Assembly (NCBI GenBank): GCA_947624995.1
Contig: CANQMS010000001.1
Coordinates: 157,067-221,066, forward strand
Direction: 5' to 3'
From: an uncultured Clostridia bacterium
GTDB taxonomy: Bacteria; Bacillota; Clostridia; Oscillospirales; CAG-272
DNA length: 64,000 nucleotides
This document shows, piece after piece, positions 40,721 through 49,615 of the stretch. Position numbers and translations under genes: made by a program. The notes under the pieces were generated by a model, which searched no databases, was not told the DNA's origin, and was given only the letters and a program-made list of their open reading frames with translations. Numbering within the stretch: position 1 is the stretch's first letter; each line of letters begins with the position of its first letter.

Positions 40721-43024
40721 ATGAAAAATTCGTTTGCATATTCCAGCCGCGGGAATACACTGCGCATCTCGCTCTTCGACAAAAAGGCCGTCCACGTCAC
40801 ATATCATACGGAGGGCAGAGCGCCGTCTCCGCTCACGCTCGCCGGTCTCTCCCCCGACCCCGAAAAAATACCGTACACCCCCTCGGTCGAGGACAGCTCG
40901 GGCGATCACGCCTCGGTCGACACGGGATATATCACGATCCGCGTCGATCAAAACAGCCTTGACGTCTCCTTCTGCGCGCGCGGTGTCACGCTCTCCCGCG
41001 AGCACGGAAAAAAGCTCACCGAATACGACGTTTACAAAAGCACGGGCGGCAAAACCGAGATCAGAGAGACGGCGGACGGGATAAGGAGCTCATCCGTCGG
41101 CGGCGGGCAGGTGTTCTCGCGAAAGGCAAACCACGCCGGGATGACGGTCGAGTTCGACGGCTCGGAGACCGTTTTCGGGCTCGGCAGCCACGAGGAGGGC
41201 TATCCCTCCGTCCGTGGAAATTATATTCGGCTCTATCAGGAGAATATGCGCATCGCGATCCCCGTTTTCGTCTCGTCGAAGGGGTACGCATACGTCTTCA
41301 ACTGCGCGTCCCTCATGACGTTTGACGCGCGGTCCGGCTCGCGCGCCGAGGTCTATTTCGACTCGGTCGACTCGATCGACTATTATTTCATCGCGGGTGA
41401 CGGCTTTGACGACGTCTGCCGCGAGCTGCGCCTCCTCTTTGGGGAGACGCCGATGCTCCCGAAGTGGGCGTTCGGATTCATACAGTCAAAGGAGCGCTAC
41501 ACGTCTGCGGACGAGCTTTTGTCCGTCGCGGACGAATACAGGCGCCGCAAAATACCGCTCGACTGCGTCGTTCAGGACTGGATGTACTGGCGCGGCGGCA
41601 TGTGGGGCGACAAGCACTTTGACCCCGACAGGTACCCCGATCCCGCGGGGATGATAAACGCGCTGCACGAAAAAAACGTCCGCCTGATGATCTCTGTGTG
41701 GCCGAACATGACGGGTCCTTCTCCGGACAGGCGCGAGTTTGAAGAAAAAGGGCTCCTGCTCGGCGACGGCTCGGTTTACGACGCGTTCTCCGAGGCGGGG
41801 CGCGCGCTCTACGCGAAGCAGGCGTTTGACGGGCTGTTTTCCTACGGTACAGACGGCTGGTGGTGCGACTCGACGGAGCCGTACGATACGGTGTGGCGCG
41901 GCGAAGAGCGTCTCCCGCCGGACGAGAGCATGGCGCTCTCCGCCGCCGAATTCAAAAAATACATCGACGACGGCGTCATAAACGCGTACTCCCTTCTGCA
42001 CTCGAAGGGCATATACGAGGAGCAGCGCCGCCGCACGGACAAAAAGCGCGTCATAAATCTGACCCGGTCGGCGTTTCTCGGGCAGCAAAGGTACGGGACC
42101 GTCGTCTGGTCGGGGGATGTTTCGGCGAGCTGGGAAACGCTCGGAAGGCAGGTCCGCATCATGCAGAACTACTGCTCGTGCGGCATGGCGTACTGGAATT
42201 CCGACATCGGCGCGTTCTTTGTCCGCGGCAAGCGCGAATGGTACCGCGCGGGTAAATTCGACGGCGGCGTCGGCGATCCCGGTTACCGCGAGCTTTACAC
42301 GCGCTGGATGCAGTTTGCGGTGTTCACCCCGATGTTCCGCTCGCACGGGACGGACACCCCGCGCGAGATCTGGAATTTCGGCGAGCCGGGGAGCGTGTTC
42401 TACGACGCGATCGAGTCATCAATACGGCTGAGATACAGCCTGATCCCGTATTTTTATTCCGTCGCCGCGAACGTCACCTTCAGCGGCGAGATGATGCTCC
42501 GCCCGCTCGCGCTCGAATTTCCCGACGATGAGGCGGCGCACGCCCACACGGAAGAATACATCTTCGGGCACGAATTCCTCGTCTGCCCCGTTACAAAGCC
42601 GATCCTGTACGAAGCCGGCGGCAGGCGCATCACGGATGCGGATGCGTCCGCGGAAATATATCTTCCGCGCGGCGGATGGTACGACCTTTTCACCGGCGAA
42701 TATTTCGCCGGCGGCAGGGTCGTCCGCGTCGCGCTGACGATAGAGCATATCCCCGTTTTCGTCCGCGCGGGCTCGATCGTCCCGTTTTCGCGCGTCACGC
42801 AATCGACGGCAGACGTGCCGGACGAGCCGTACGATGTGACGGTATTCAAGGGCGCCGACGGGAAGTTCGCCCTATATGAGGACTCGGGCGACGGGTACGG
42901 ATACGAGGCGGGCGAATTCGCCGTGACGCGCATCGCGTATGACGCCGAAACGGGCGATATCAGCGAAAAGGTGTCGGGGAAGCCCGAATACAGGCACGGG
43001 ATAAAATACAGGACGGTCGGATGA
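40721..43024 (+). CDS. Glycoside hydrolase family 31
   Basis: GLGSHEEGYPS, QDWMYWRGGMWGDKHFDPDRYPDP, WWCDSTEP nucleophile region. Confidence 0.93.
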   Translation: MKNSFAYSSRGNTLRISLFDKKAVHVTYHTEGRAPSPLTLAGLSPDPEKIPYTPSVEDSSGDHASVDTGYITIRVDQNSLDVSFCARGVTLSREHGKKLTEYDVYKSTGGKTEIRETADGIRSSSVGGGQVFSRKANHAGMTVEFDGSETVFGLGSHEEGYPSVRGNYIRLYQENMRIAIPVFVSSKGYAYVFNCASLMTFDARSGSRAEVYFDSVDSIDYYFIAGDGFDDVCRELRLLFGETPMLPKWAFGFIQSKERYTSADELLSVADEYRRRKIPLDCVVQDWMYWRGGMWGDKHFDPDRYPDPAGMINALHEKNVRLMISVWPNMTGPSPDRREFEEKGLLLGDGSVYDAFSEAGRALYAKQAFDGLFSYGTDGWWCDSTEPYDTVWRGEERLPPDESMALSAAEFKKYIDDGVINAYSLLHSKGIYEEQRRRTDKKRVINLTRSAFLGQQRYGTVVWSGDVSASWETLGRQVRIMQNYCSCGMAYWNSDIGAFFVRGKREWYRAGKFDGGVGDPGYRELYTRWMQFAVFTPMFRSHGTDTPREIWNFGEPGSVFYDAIESSIRLRYSLIPYFYSVAANVTFSGEMMLRPLALEFPDDEAAHAHTEEYIFGHEFLVCPVTKPILYEAGGRRITDADASAEIYLPRGGWYDLFTGEYFAGGRVVRVALTIEHIPVFVRAGSIVPFSRVTQSTADVPDEPYDVTVFKGADGKFALYEDSGDGYGYEAGEFAVTRIAYDAETGDISEKVSGKPEYRHGIKYRTVG

Positions 43025-43169
43025 GCTTCATGTTCCGGCGCAGCTTCCGCGCGCCGATATTCCGACGAAATGTTAAGACAGCACTGCCATTTGTAATTTA
43101 CACCTCCCCGGGCGCGATGTATAATCAGATCGGGAATGATACAAAAAGACAAAAATCACGGAGGATGTT

Positions 43170-45434
43170 ATGAAATTCAGGAACGGGCGGTGGCTCATGA
43201 AAAAGGGCGCGAAAAGCTTTTCCCCGAAGGTCGTATATGAAACGGACGTGTCGGGCGGTGCGGTTTTGCTGTTTGCGCCGTCATTCGGCGTCGGTCACAG
43301 GGGAGACACGCTCGGCGGCGTCTGTTTCACTGTCGAAATAAGCGCGCCGCTTTGCGACACGCTCCGGGTCAAAATATATCATCACAAGGGGAGCGCCGGC
43401 GCGGGTGTGTGCTTCCCTCTGAATATCCCGGGCTGCACGCTCGATGCCGAGGACTCGCCGGAGCTTTTGACCGTGCGCTCCGACACGCTCGAGCTCAGGA
43501 TAAACAAAGCCGACTGCTCAATGAGCTTTTACCGCTGCGGGAAGCTTCTGACATCCTCTTCCGGCGACGATATGTCGTATATCGTCGAGGACTGGCAGGG
43601 CGACGCATATCCCGGCGGCGCGTCATATATGTGTCAGCGCCTCGCGCTCGGCGTGGACGAGCTCATATACGGGCTCGGCGAAAGGTTCACCCCGATCGTG
43701 AGGAACGGGCAGTCCGTCACGGTCAAAAACGAGGACGGCGGGACAAGCACGGATCAATCGTATAAAAACGTCCCGTTCTTTTTGTCGAGCAGGGGCTACG
43801 GCGTCTTTGTGAATCACCCCGAGAGCGTCGATTTCGAGATCGCGACGGAAACGGTGAACAGGACCGCGTTTTCCGTCGCGGGCGAGGAGCTCGATTATTT
43901 TATCTTCTGCGGCGGCACGATGAAGGACGTTCTCTGCCGCTATACCGATCTCACCGGCAAGCCTTCCCTCCCGCCGCGCTGGAGCTTCGGGCTGTGGCTC
44001 TCGACGTCGTTCACGACGGACTACGACGAAAAGACCGTCATGAGCTTCATCGACGGGATGCATGAGCGCGGGATCCCGCTCTCCGTGTTCCACTTCGACT
44101 GCTGCTGGATGAAGCCGTTCCACTGGACTGATTTTCTGTGGGACAGCGACGTCTTTCCCGATCCCGAGGGGATGATACGGCGCATCCACGAGCGCGGAGT
44201 CAAAGTATGCGTATGGATAAATCCTTACGTCGCGCAGCGGTCGGCGCTGTTTGACTACGGGCTCGCGCACGGATATTTTCTGAAACGTGCGGACGGGTCT
44301 TTGTGGCAGTGGGATATGTGGCAGCCGGGAATGGCGATCGTCGACTTCACGAATCCCGAAGCCGCGCGCTGGTATGCCAAGGGGCTCGAAAGCCTCCTTG
44401 ACATGGGCGTTGACTGCTTCAAAACGGATTTCGGCGAGCGCATCCCGACCGACGCCGTATATTACAGCGGCGCCGACCCGCAAAAAATGCACAACTATTA
44501 CAGCTATATTTATAACGAGTGCGTCTATAACGTCCTTGCGCGGCACGGCGGGGCGGACGGCGCCGTCCTTTTCGCGCGCTCCGCAACTGCCGGGTGCCAG
44601 AAATTCCCCGTACACTGGGGAGGCGACTGTTGGTCCGATTACAGCGGGATGGAGCAGAGCATACGCGGCGGGCTTTCGCTCACTTGCAGCGGTTTTTCCT
44701 TTTGGAGCCACGACATCGGCGGATTTGAAAGCTCCGCGACGCCCGACCTTTACAAGCGTTGGTGCGCGTTCGGACTCCTGTCGACGCACAGCAGGCTCCA
44801 CGGCAGCACGGCATACAAGGTCCCGTGGCTCTACGGCGAGGAGGCTGTCGCAGTCCTCCGCTTCTTTACCGAGCTGAAGCATGAGCTCATGCCATATCTT
44901 TGGTCCGAGGCGCATCGGTCGTCATCGTCCGGTGTTCCGATGATGCGCATGATGGCGCTCGAATTCGAGGACGACTGCAACTGCCGCTATCTCGATAAGC
45001 AGTACATGCTCGGAGATTCGCTGCTCGTCGCGCCTGTCTTCAACAGTGAAGGCATCGCGCGTTATTACCTGCCGCATGGGAAATGGACGAACTTTTTTAC
45101 CGGGGAGGTCGTAGAAGGCGGCGTTTGGCGCACGGAGGGCATCGGGTATATGTCAATACCGCTGTTCGCGCGCGAAAACAGCGTCATCCCCGTCGGGATA
45201 TCGCATCCGAACGCGGAATACAGCTTCAAAAGCAACATTGAGCTGCGCGTTTTCGGGCTGACCGGACGCGCGGAGACGGAGGTGTATGACGGCGCGGATG
45301 TCATTATCAAAGCGTCGTTTGACAAATCGCAGGACCGCTTCACCGTCACCGGCGGCGCCGGGTGCAGAATAAAAATAGGCTCAGCCGACACGGAACTGAC
45401 GGCAGAGCACGAGTCCGGCACGCTGCCGAAATAA
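43170..45434 (+). CDS. Glycoside hydrolase family 31 (alpha-xylosidase YicI-like)
   Basis: IYGLGERFTPIVRNGQSV, FHFDCCWMKPFHWTDFLWDSDVFPDP, CFKTDFGERIPTDAVY. Confidence 0.93.
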   Translation: MKFRNGRWLMKKGAKSFSPKVVYETDVSGGAVLLFAPSFGVGHRGDTLGGVCFTVEISAPLCDTLRVKIYHHKGSAGAGVCFPLNIPGCTLDAEDSPELLTVRSDTLELRINKADCSMSFYRCGKLLTSSSGDDMSYIVEDWQGDAYPGGASYMCQRLALGVDELIYGLGERFTPIVRNGQSVTVKNEDGGTSTDQSYKNVPFFLSSRGYGVFVNHPESVDFEIATETVNRTAFSVAGEELDYFIFCGGTMKDVLCRYTDLTGKPSLPPRWSFGLWLSTSFTTDYDEKTVMSFIDGMHERGIPLSVFHFDCCWMKPFHWTDFLWDSDVFPDPEGMIRRIHERGVKVCVWINPYVAQRSALFDYGLAHGYFLKRADGSLWQWDMWQPGMAIVDFTNPEAARWYAKGLESLLDMGVDCFKTDFGERIPTDAVYYSGADPQKMHNYYSYIYNECVYNVLARHGGADGAVLFARSATAGCQKFPVHWGGDCWSDYSGMEQSIRGGLSLTCSGFSFWSHDIGGFESSATPDLYKRWCAFGLLSTHSRLHGSTAYKVPWLYGEEAVAVLRFFTELKHELMPYLWSEAHRSSSSGVPMMRMMALEFEDDCNCRYLDKQYMLGDSLLVAPVFNSEGIARYYLPHGKWTNFFTGEVVEGGVWRTEGIGYMSIPLFARENSVIPVGISHPNAEYSFKSNIELRVFGLTGRAETEVYDGADVIIKASFDKSQDRFTVTGGAGCRIKIGSADTELTAEHESGTLPK

Positions 45435-45443
45435 AAAAGGAGC

Positions 45444-45477
45444 GCGAGGGAAACCTTTTCTCAAAGGTTTCCCTCGC
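45444..45477. terminator. Bidirectional terminator hairpin
   Basis: GCGAGGGAAACCTTT...AAAGGTTTCCCTCGC between convergent genes. Confidence 0.88.
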
Positions 45478-45494
45478 ATTTTATATATCTCATT

Positions 45495-45845
45495 TTACAG
45501 CACCGCGTCATCCGCCGTATAGCCGCCGAGCGAATTTTCCTTCACCTGAATGCAGATATATTCGATCCCGCAGTCATCCGCCGCGAAAAACTGCCGCTTT
45601 GCCGCGGGGGAGATCCTCAGCCAATCGCCCTTTGAAAGGGCGACTTCTTCCCCGTCTATTACGGCTTTCCCCGCGCCGGAGATGATGCCGTAGATCTCTT
45701 CGTTGCATTTGTGTGCGTGGACGAACGGGACGCACGCGCCTGCGGGAAGTCGGTTGACGCTGACCTCCGCGCCGGTCAGGGAGAGTTTTTCGTGGAGCTC
45801 TGCCCTCCCTTCATTTCCGACATTTGTTTTTGCGTAATTCTTCAT
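45495..45845 (-). CDS. Cupin domain protein
   Basis: PFVHAHKCNEEIYGIISGAGKAVIDGEEVALSKGDWLRI. Confidence 0.88.
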   Translation of the reverse strand: MKNYAKTNVGNEGRAELHEKLSLTGAEVSVNRLPAGACVPFVHAHKCNEEIYGIISGAGKAVIDGEEVALSKGDWLRISPAAKRQFFAADDCGIEYICIQVKENSLGGYTADDAVL

Positions 45846-46008
45846 GATGGATAATGCCTCCGATAATGATAATAATATTATAGGAATTTCCTTCCTTTAT
45901 GAACACAGTATACCGCCACATCTGCGCAAAAACAAGTACGCACTTTTTTATAACTGTATACTTTTTTCATAATGTGTGGTACAATACAGCCGTGAGGTGA
46001 TGTTCATA

Positions 46009-46353
46009 ATGAAAACGAAAGAAGAATTGCCTGCGTGCCCTGTGGCAACTGCCGTATCGCTTATCGGCGGAAAGTGGAAGCTCCTGATCGTCCGCAACTT
46101 AAAAGAGCGCCCGTGGAGATTCAACGAGCTCTTGAAGAGTCTCGACGGAATATCGCAAAAGGTGCTGACGGACAGCCTGCGCCAGATGATCGACGACGGA
46201 CTCGTATACCGCCTCGATCACCGCGAGCTGCCGCCGAGGGTCGAATACGGACTGACGCCGCTCGGAAGAGAAATGCTCCCGATAATCGACGCCCTCGCGG
46301 ATTTCGGGAACTATTATAAAACCGCGGTCGGGCAAAAGACTCCCCAAACATAA
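46009..46353 (+). CDS. HxlR family winged-helix regulator
   Basis: CPVATAVSLIGGKWKLLIVRNLKERPWRFNELLKSLDGISQKVLTDSLRQM; start at ATG 46009. Confidence 0.93.
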   Translation: MKTKEELPACPVATAVSLIGGKWKLLIVRNLKERPWRFNELLKSLDGISQKVLTDSLRQMIDDGLVYRLDHRELPPRVEYGLTPLGREMLPIIDALADFGNYYKTAVGQKTPQT

Positions 46354-46355
46354 AA

Positions 46356-46411
46356 GATGCGCCACGAAGGTCGGGACAGTGAAAGCCTGTGCCCGACCTT
46401 CGGGGCGCATC
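46356..46411. terminator. Terminator hairpin between convergent genes
   Basis: GATGCGCCaCGAAGGTCGGG...CCCGACCTTCGgGGCGCATC. Confidence 0.85.
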
Positions 46412-46451
46412 GCCGTTTTGCGGATGTGCTTGATCCCCGTTTTATGATGAA

Positions 46452-46754
46452 CTATTCCTTCGGAACTATCTGACCGTCCCTTATCTCAAGCTCTCCGAGC
46501 GTGTCGAGCACATTCTCCCTGAACGCGAGCTCCTCGCTGTCCTGAAAGCCGAGGAAGAAAACGCGCTCTATCGCGTCACGGTTAAAGAAGAACATTGAAT
46601 CCGGATCGACTATGCCCTCCGGATAATAGCACGCGGAGTAATCGTATATCTCGTCGTCGTTTTCCTTTGCCTGTATTCTGCCGCAGATCATTATCCGCTT
46701 GTCGCCGCCCTTGAGCAGCACTACCGAGCCTATCGGAAGCAAATCCTTATACAT
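46452..46754 (-). CDS. DUF4176-like protein (type VII secretion-associated)
   Basis: LLPIGSVVLLKGGDKRIMICGR ... DYSACYYPEGI resembles DUF4176; at the distal end of the T7SS-like cluster. Confidence 0.8.
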   Translation of the reverse strand: MYKDLLPIGSVVLLKGGDKRIMICGRIQAKENDDEIYDYSACYYPEGIVDPDSMFFFNRDAIERVFFLGFQDSEELAFRENVLDTLGELEIRDGQIVPKE

Positions 46755-46796
46755 TATATTTTTCCCCCTGAATTTAATTATTCGATATTATATTCT

Positions 46797-47954
46797 TTAC
46801 CAAAGGTCCCACTTGAAATCGCTCCAGTCGATGCTGACCTCGAGTCCGGCTCCGAGCCCGAGACCCGCGCCGATTTTTCCGCGCACGCCGCCCGTCGTTG
46901 CGCTGCCTCCGGCAGTCACCCCGGCGCCGCCCGCCTTTGCGGAGATCGACGCGTCGACCTTGATGCCGAACAGAGTGAATCCGCCGGACGCCTTCCCTTC
47001 GGCGACATACGCCTCGGCGCCGACCTTTGCCTCGACCCCGGCTTCTCTCACGACGTTACCGTTTTCGTCCTTGCGCTCGATGACGCCGATCCCGACACCG
47101 GCTTCGGCTTCCGCCGCAAATATCTTGCCGCTGCCCTTCAAGTGAGCGTTATTCTCGTCGCTGCCGAGCTTTACCTCTTTTTGTACGTCGTATGCAACCG
47201 CTTCGCCTTTAAGCTTCGCATTGAGAGAAGGCGCCAACTTTCCGTCCTTGAAAAGCGTCGCCCCGATTTTGCCGGAAGCTTTTACCTCGCCTAACGTATG
47301 TTCGGACTTGACATGCAGCGCGCCAATGCTGCCGGAAACGGTCCCCTTCAGAACGTGTCCCTCGAATTCCTTTCCGACACCCGTATAAAACTCGCCCTTG
47401 TCTTTTGAGAACTTTGACTGAGTTTTATCTTTGACACTGTAGCCGAAAGCGTCGAGCTCGGCGTTAAACGACGTATCTATGCCGAGAAAACTCCCGCTGC
47501 GACCGAAAGACACAGTCGGAGTATTTGTCACGGCAGAAGCCGATCCTCCGCCCCCGAGAACACTTATCACGCCCGCAACGGCGCCTCCGATCCCGGCGCC
47601 TGTTTTTCCGATCCCGGCTCCGAGCGAACCCGAGGAGCCGTGAGTCGAGATACGCCCCTCAAGGTCGTGCTTCAATGAGCGTACGCGCACATCCGTGTCG
47701 TTATATCTGTTCGCTCCGTTTTCAACGGTGCGCTTTATTCCCGCGATCCTGTTCTCGACGGTCGACAGCCTTGTCGCAACGTTTGAGAGTCTGTTTTTTA
47801 TGTTGCTTCTGCCGAGTATGCGGCTGTCGATCTGATTTTTTACTGTCCCGACAGACTGCCTGACTCCGGTGACGGTGCTTTTTGCCTTGTCGATCTGCCC
47901 GCTAAGACCGATGACCGAGCTGACATTTATCTTTATTGTCCTTATCGCTGCCAT
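46797..47954 (-). CDS. Candidate T7SS substrate: N-terminal helical domain plus Gly/Ala-rich repetitive C-terminal region
   Basis: N-terminal ~95 aa coiled-coil-like; Ser/Gly linker; C-terminal KVGAEAYVAEGKASGGFTLFGIKVDASISAKAGGAGVTAGGSATTGGVRGKIGAGLGLGAGLEVSIDWSDFKWDLW; next to DUF4176. Confidence 0.55.
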   Translation of the reverse strand: MAAIRTIKINVSSVIGLSGQIDKAKSTVTGVRQSVGTVKNQIDSRILGRSNIKNRLSNVATRLSTVENRIAGIKRTVENGANRYNDTDVRVRSLKHDLEGRISTHGSSGSLGAGIGKTGAGIGGAVAGVISVLGGGGSASAVTNTPTVSFGRSGSFLGIDTSFNAELDAFGYSVKDKTQSKFSKDKGEFYTGVGKEFEGHVLKGTVSGSIGALHVKSEHTLGEVKASGKIGATLFKDGKLAPSLNAKLKGEAVAYDVQKEVKLGSDENNAHLKGSGKIFAAEAEAGVGIGVIERKDENGNVVREAGVEAKVGAEAYVAEGKASGGFTLFGIKVDASISAKAGGAGVTAGGSATTGGVRGKIGAGLGLGAGLEVSIDWSDFKWDLW

Positions 47955-48053
47955 CCTATCACCTCCTCAGAGCGCGACATTTGCATCCATCATTTTTCCG
48001 TGTTTTTGTATTTTGTAATTTATATTTTGTCGTTTTGTCATGCTGTCATTTTG

Positions 48054-48299
48054 TCATCGAGGCGTTCCGCACTTCGGGCAGACCCTTTCGCGCGCGTCAA
48101 ACTGCGTGGCGCAGTTCCTGCAAAAGACAACGTTTCCCGACGGCTGTGCCATCCCGCCGCCGTGATACGCGGGAGCGCTCTTCCGACCCGTCAGTCCCGA
48201 TACTTTTTTGAGTGTGACGATGACGAGCACGAGCACTGCTATAAGGATCGCGGCAAGTACGCCGAGTCCGACATAAATCGCAATAAATTCAGGATACAT
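48054..48299 (-). CDS. Small single-TM protein with C-terminal zinc ribbon
   Basis: TM IAIYVGLGVLAAILIAVLVLVIV; CRNCATQFDARERVCPKCG. Confidence 0.75.
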   Translation of the reverse strand: MYPEFIAIYVGLGVLAAILIAVLVLVIVTLKKVSGLTGRKSAPAYHGGGMAQPSGNVVFCRNCATQFDARERVCPKCGTPR

Positions 48300-48347
48300 A
48301 TTTCTTCCTCCAATGCTAAACGGTTTAAATTTTAACCTTCAGGACCG

Positions 48348-49601
48348 TCACTCAACGCCAAAGACAAAGCTCTCGCTCGAAAGCCTGATTTTTGTTCCCG
48401 GGAATATCTCGACCTCTGTTTTGGGATTTATCTTTTGCCCGTTGACATACGTTCCGTTTGTCGATTCGAGATCCATTATGAAGTATCTGCCGCCTCTCGT
48501 TATGACCTCCGCGTGGTTGCGGCTCACGGTCTTGTTGTCGGTGACGACATAGTTGCAGAAGTCGGGCTTTTTTCCTATCCGGAAGGACGTCTTGTTTATC
48601 GGTATTTTTTCGTTCGTCCGCTCGCGGATAAGGTACGGGCGGCTCACGGGGATCCTCTCCGGTCTTTCCTGTCTCACGGCTGCGGGAGCCGGCTGATTTA
48701 CGCCAAGCATGACCGTCCCGCCGTCAATTCCGACAGGCTGCCGATCTGCCGGCGTGCGGTCCATATACCCCGCGCTGCCGCCAAGCGGATCATATATACC
48801 CTTCATGCTCTGCGGTCCGGGAGTGCCGGGGGCGGCAGGAACAACGGGGGGTACAGCCCGGGCGGGAACATTTGGCGCTGTGGGAACATTGGGAGCAACG
48901 GGAACATTGGGGGGGACGGGAACATTGGGAGCGACGGAGACATTCGGCACGGCGGTGGTGATCTTTGCGCCGCACGCCGGGCAGAAGTTGGCTCCCTCCG
49001 CTACCTTTGCATGGCACCGCGGACATTCCGGTTCTTTTTTGACCGGCGGCTGCCACGTGAGCTTTTTCACGTATTCCTCGAGCGCGAAGATCGAGAAATT
49101 GATCCCGCCGTTCACGATGCCGATAAATTCACGGACATAGCCCGTATCCTCGCCGGGTGAAAACGTCAGATAGCGGATCATGTTTCCGAAAAAGTCGCGC
49201 AGCGACACGGCACACTCATATCCCTGTATCGGAATATAGGCAAAATATACGCTCTGCGACGCCGGATTGACCATCACCCTGTCGATCTCGAGCATGATGC
49301 TTTTCTGGTTAAAATACGCGTTCCCGAGCGATTTGTAAGTCGTTACTATGTCGCCGAGTATTCTTGCGAAGGACGCTTTGTTCTGCGGCGTCTGCAAAAA
49401 CGTCGGCAGAGGCAGAAGACCCGTTAAATTATATACGAGGTCAAATGCCGCGCCTCTCGGCACAACGTTCAGGAAAAGCATTCCCTTGACCTGGCGGTTG
49501 TTTATCGCGTAGATCTCGCGCTCGCTGAGCTGCTGCCCGTTCATGCTGCTGACGACGAGCTGCGTCGCGCCTGCTTTCGAAATGATCTTGCTTTTTAACA
49601 T
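48348..49601 (-). CDS. DUF6382-like domain + zinc ribbon + Pro-rich linker + FHA domain protein
   Basis: CPRCHAKVAEGANFCPACG; FRIGKKPDFCNYVVTDNKTVSRNHAEVITRGGRYFIMDLESTNGTYVNG (FHA). Confidence 0.85.
   Translation of the reverse strand: MLKSKIISKAGATQLVVSSMNGQQLSEREIYAINNRQVKGMLFLNVVPRGAAFDLVYNLTGLLPLPTFLQTPQNKASFARILGDIVTTYKSLGNAYFNQKSIMLEIDRVMVNPASQSVYFAYIPIQGYECAVSLRDFFGNMIRYLTFSPGEDTGYVREFIGIVNGGINFSIFALEEYVKKLTWQPPVKKEPECPRCHAKVAEGANFCPACGAKITTAVPNVSVAPNVPVPPNVPVAPNVPTAPNVPARAVPPVVPAAPGTPGPQSMKGIYDPLGGSAGYMDRTPADRQPVGIDGGTVMLGVNQPAPAAVRQERPERIPVSRPYLIRERTNEKIPINKTSFRIGKKPDFCNYVVTDNKTVSRNHAEVITRGGRYFIMDLESTNGTYVNGQKINPKTEVEIFPGTKIRLSSESFVFGVE
48868..48963 (-). repeat. Short tandem repeat encoding (A/P)PNVP-type pentapeptides
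   Basis: Repeated ~15-bp ggaacattggg[ag]-cg units encoding VPNVSVAPNVPVPPNVPVAPNVPTAPNVP. Confidence 0.85.
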
Positions 49602-49615
49602 GGAGCTCCCCCTCC

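Noticed and set aside
43623-44915. 430-aa minus-strand ORF
   Set aside because: Antisense to the second GH31 gene, no motif support.
48868-48963. Short tandem repeats as a possible CRISPR or minisatellite array
   Set aside because: In-frame Pro/Val/Asn linker repeats inside the FHA gene; no spacers.
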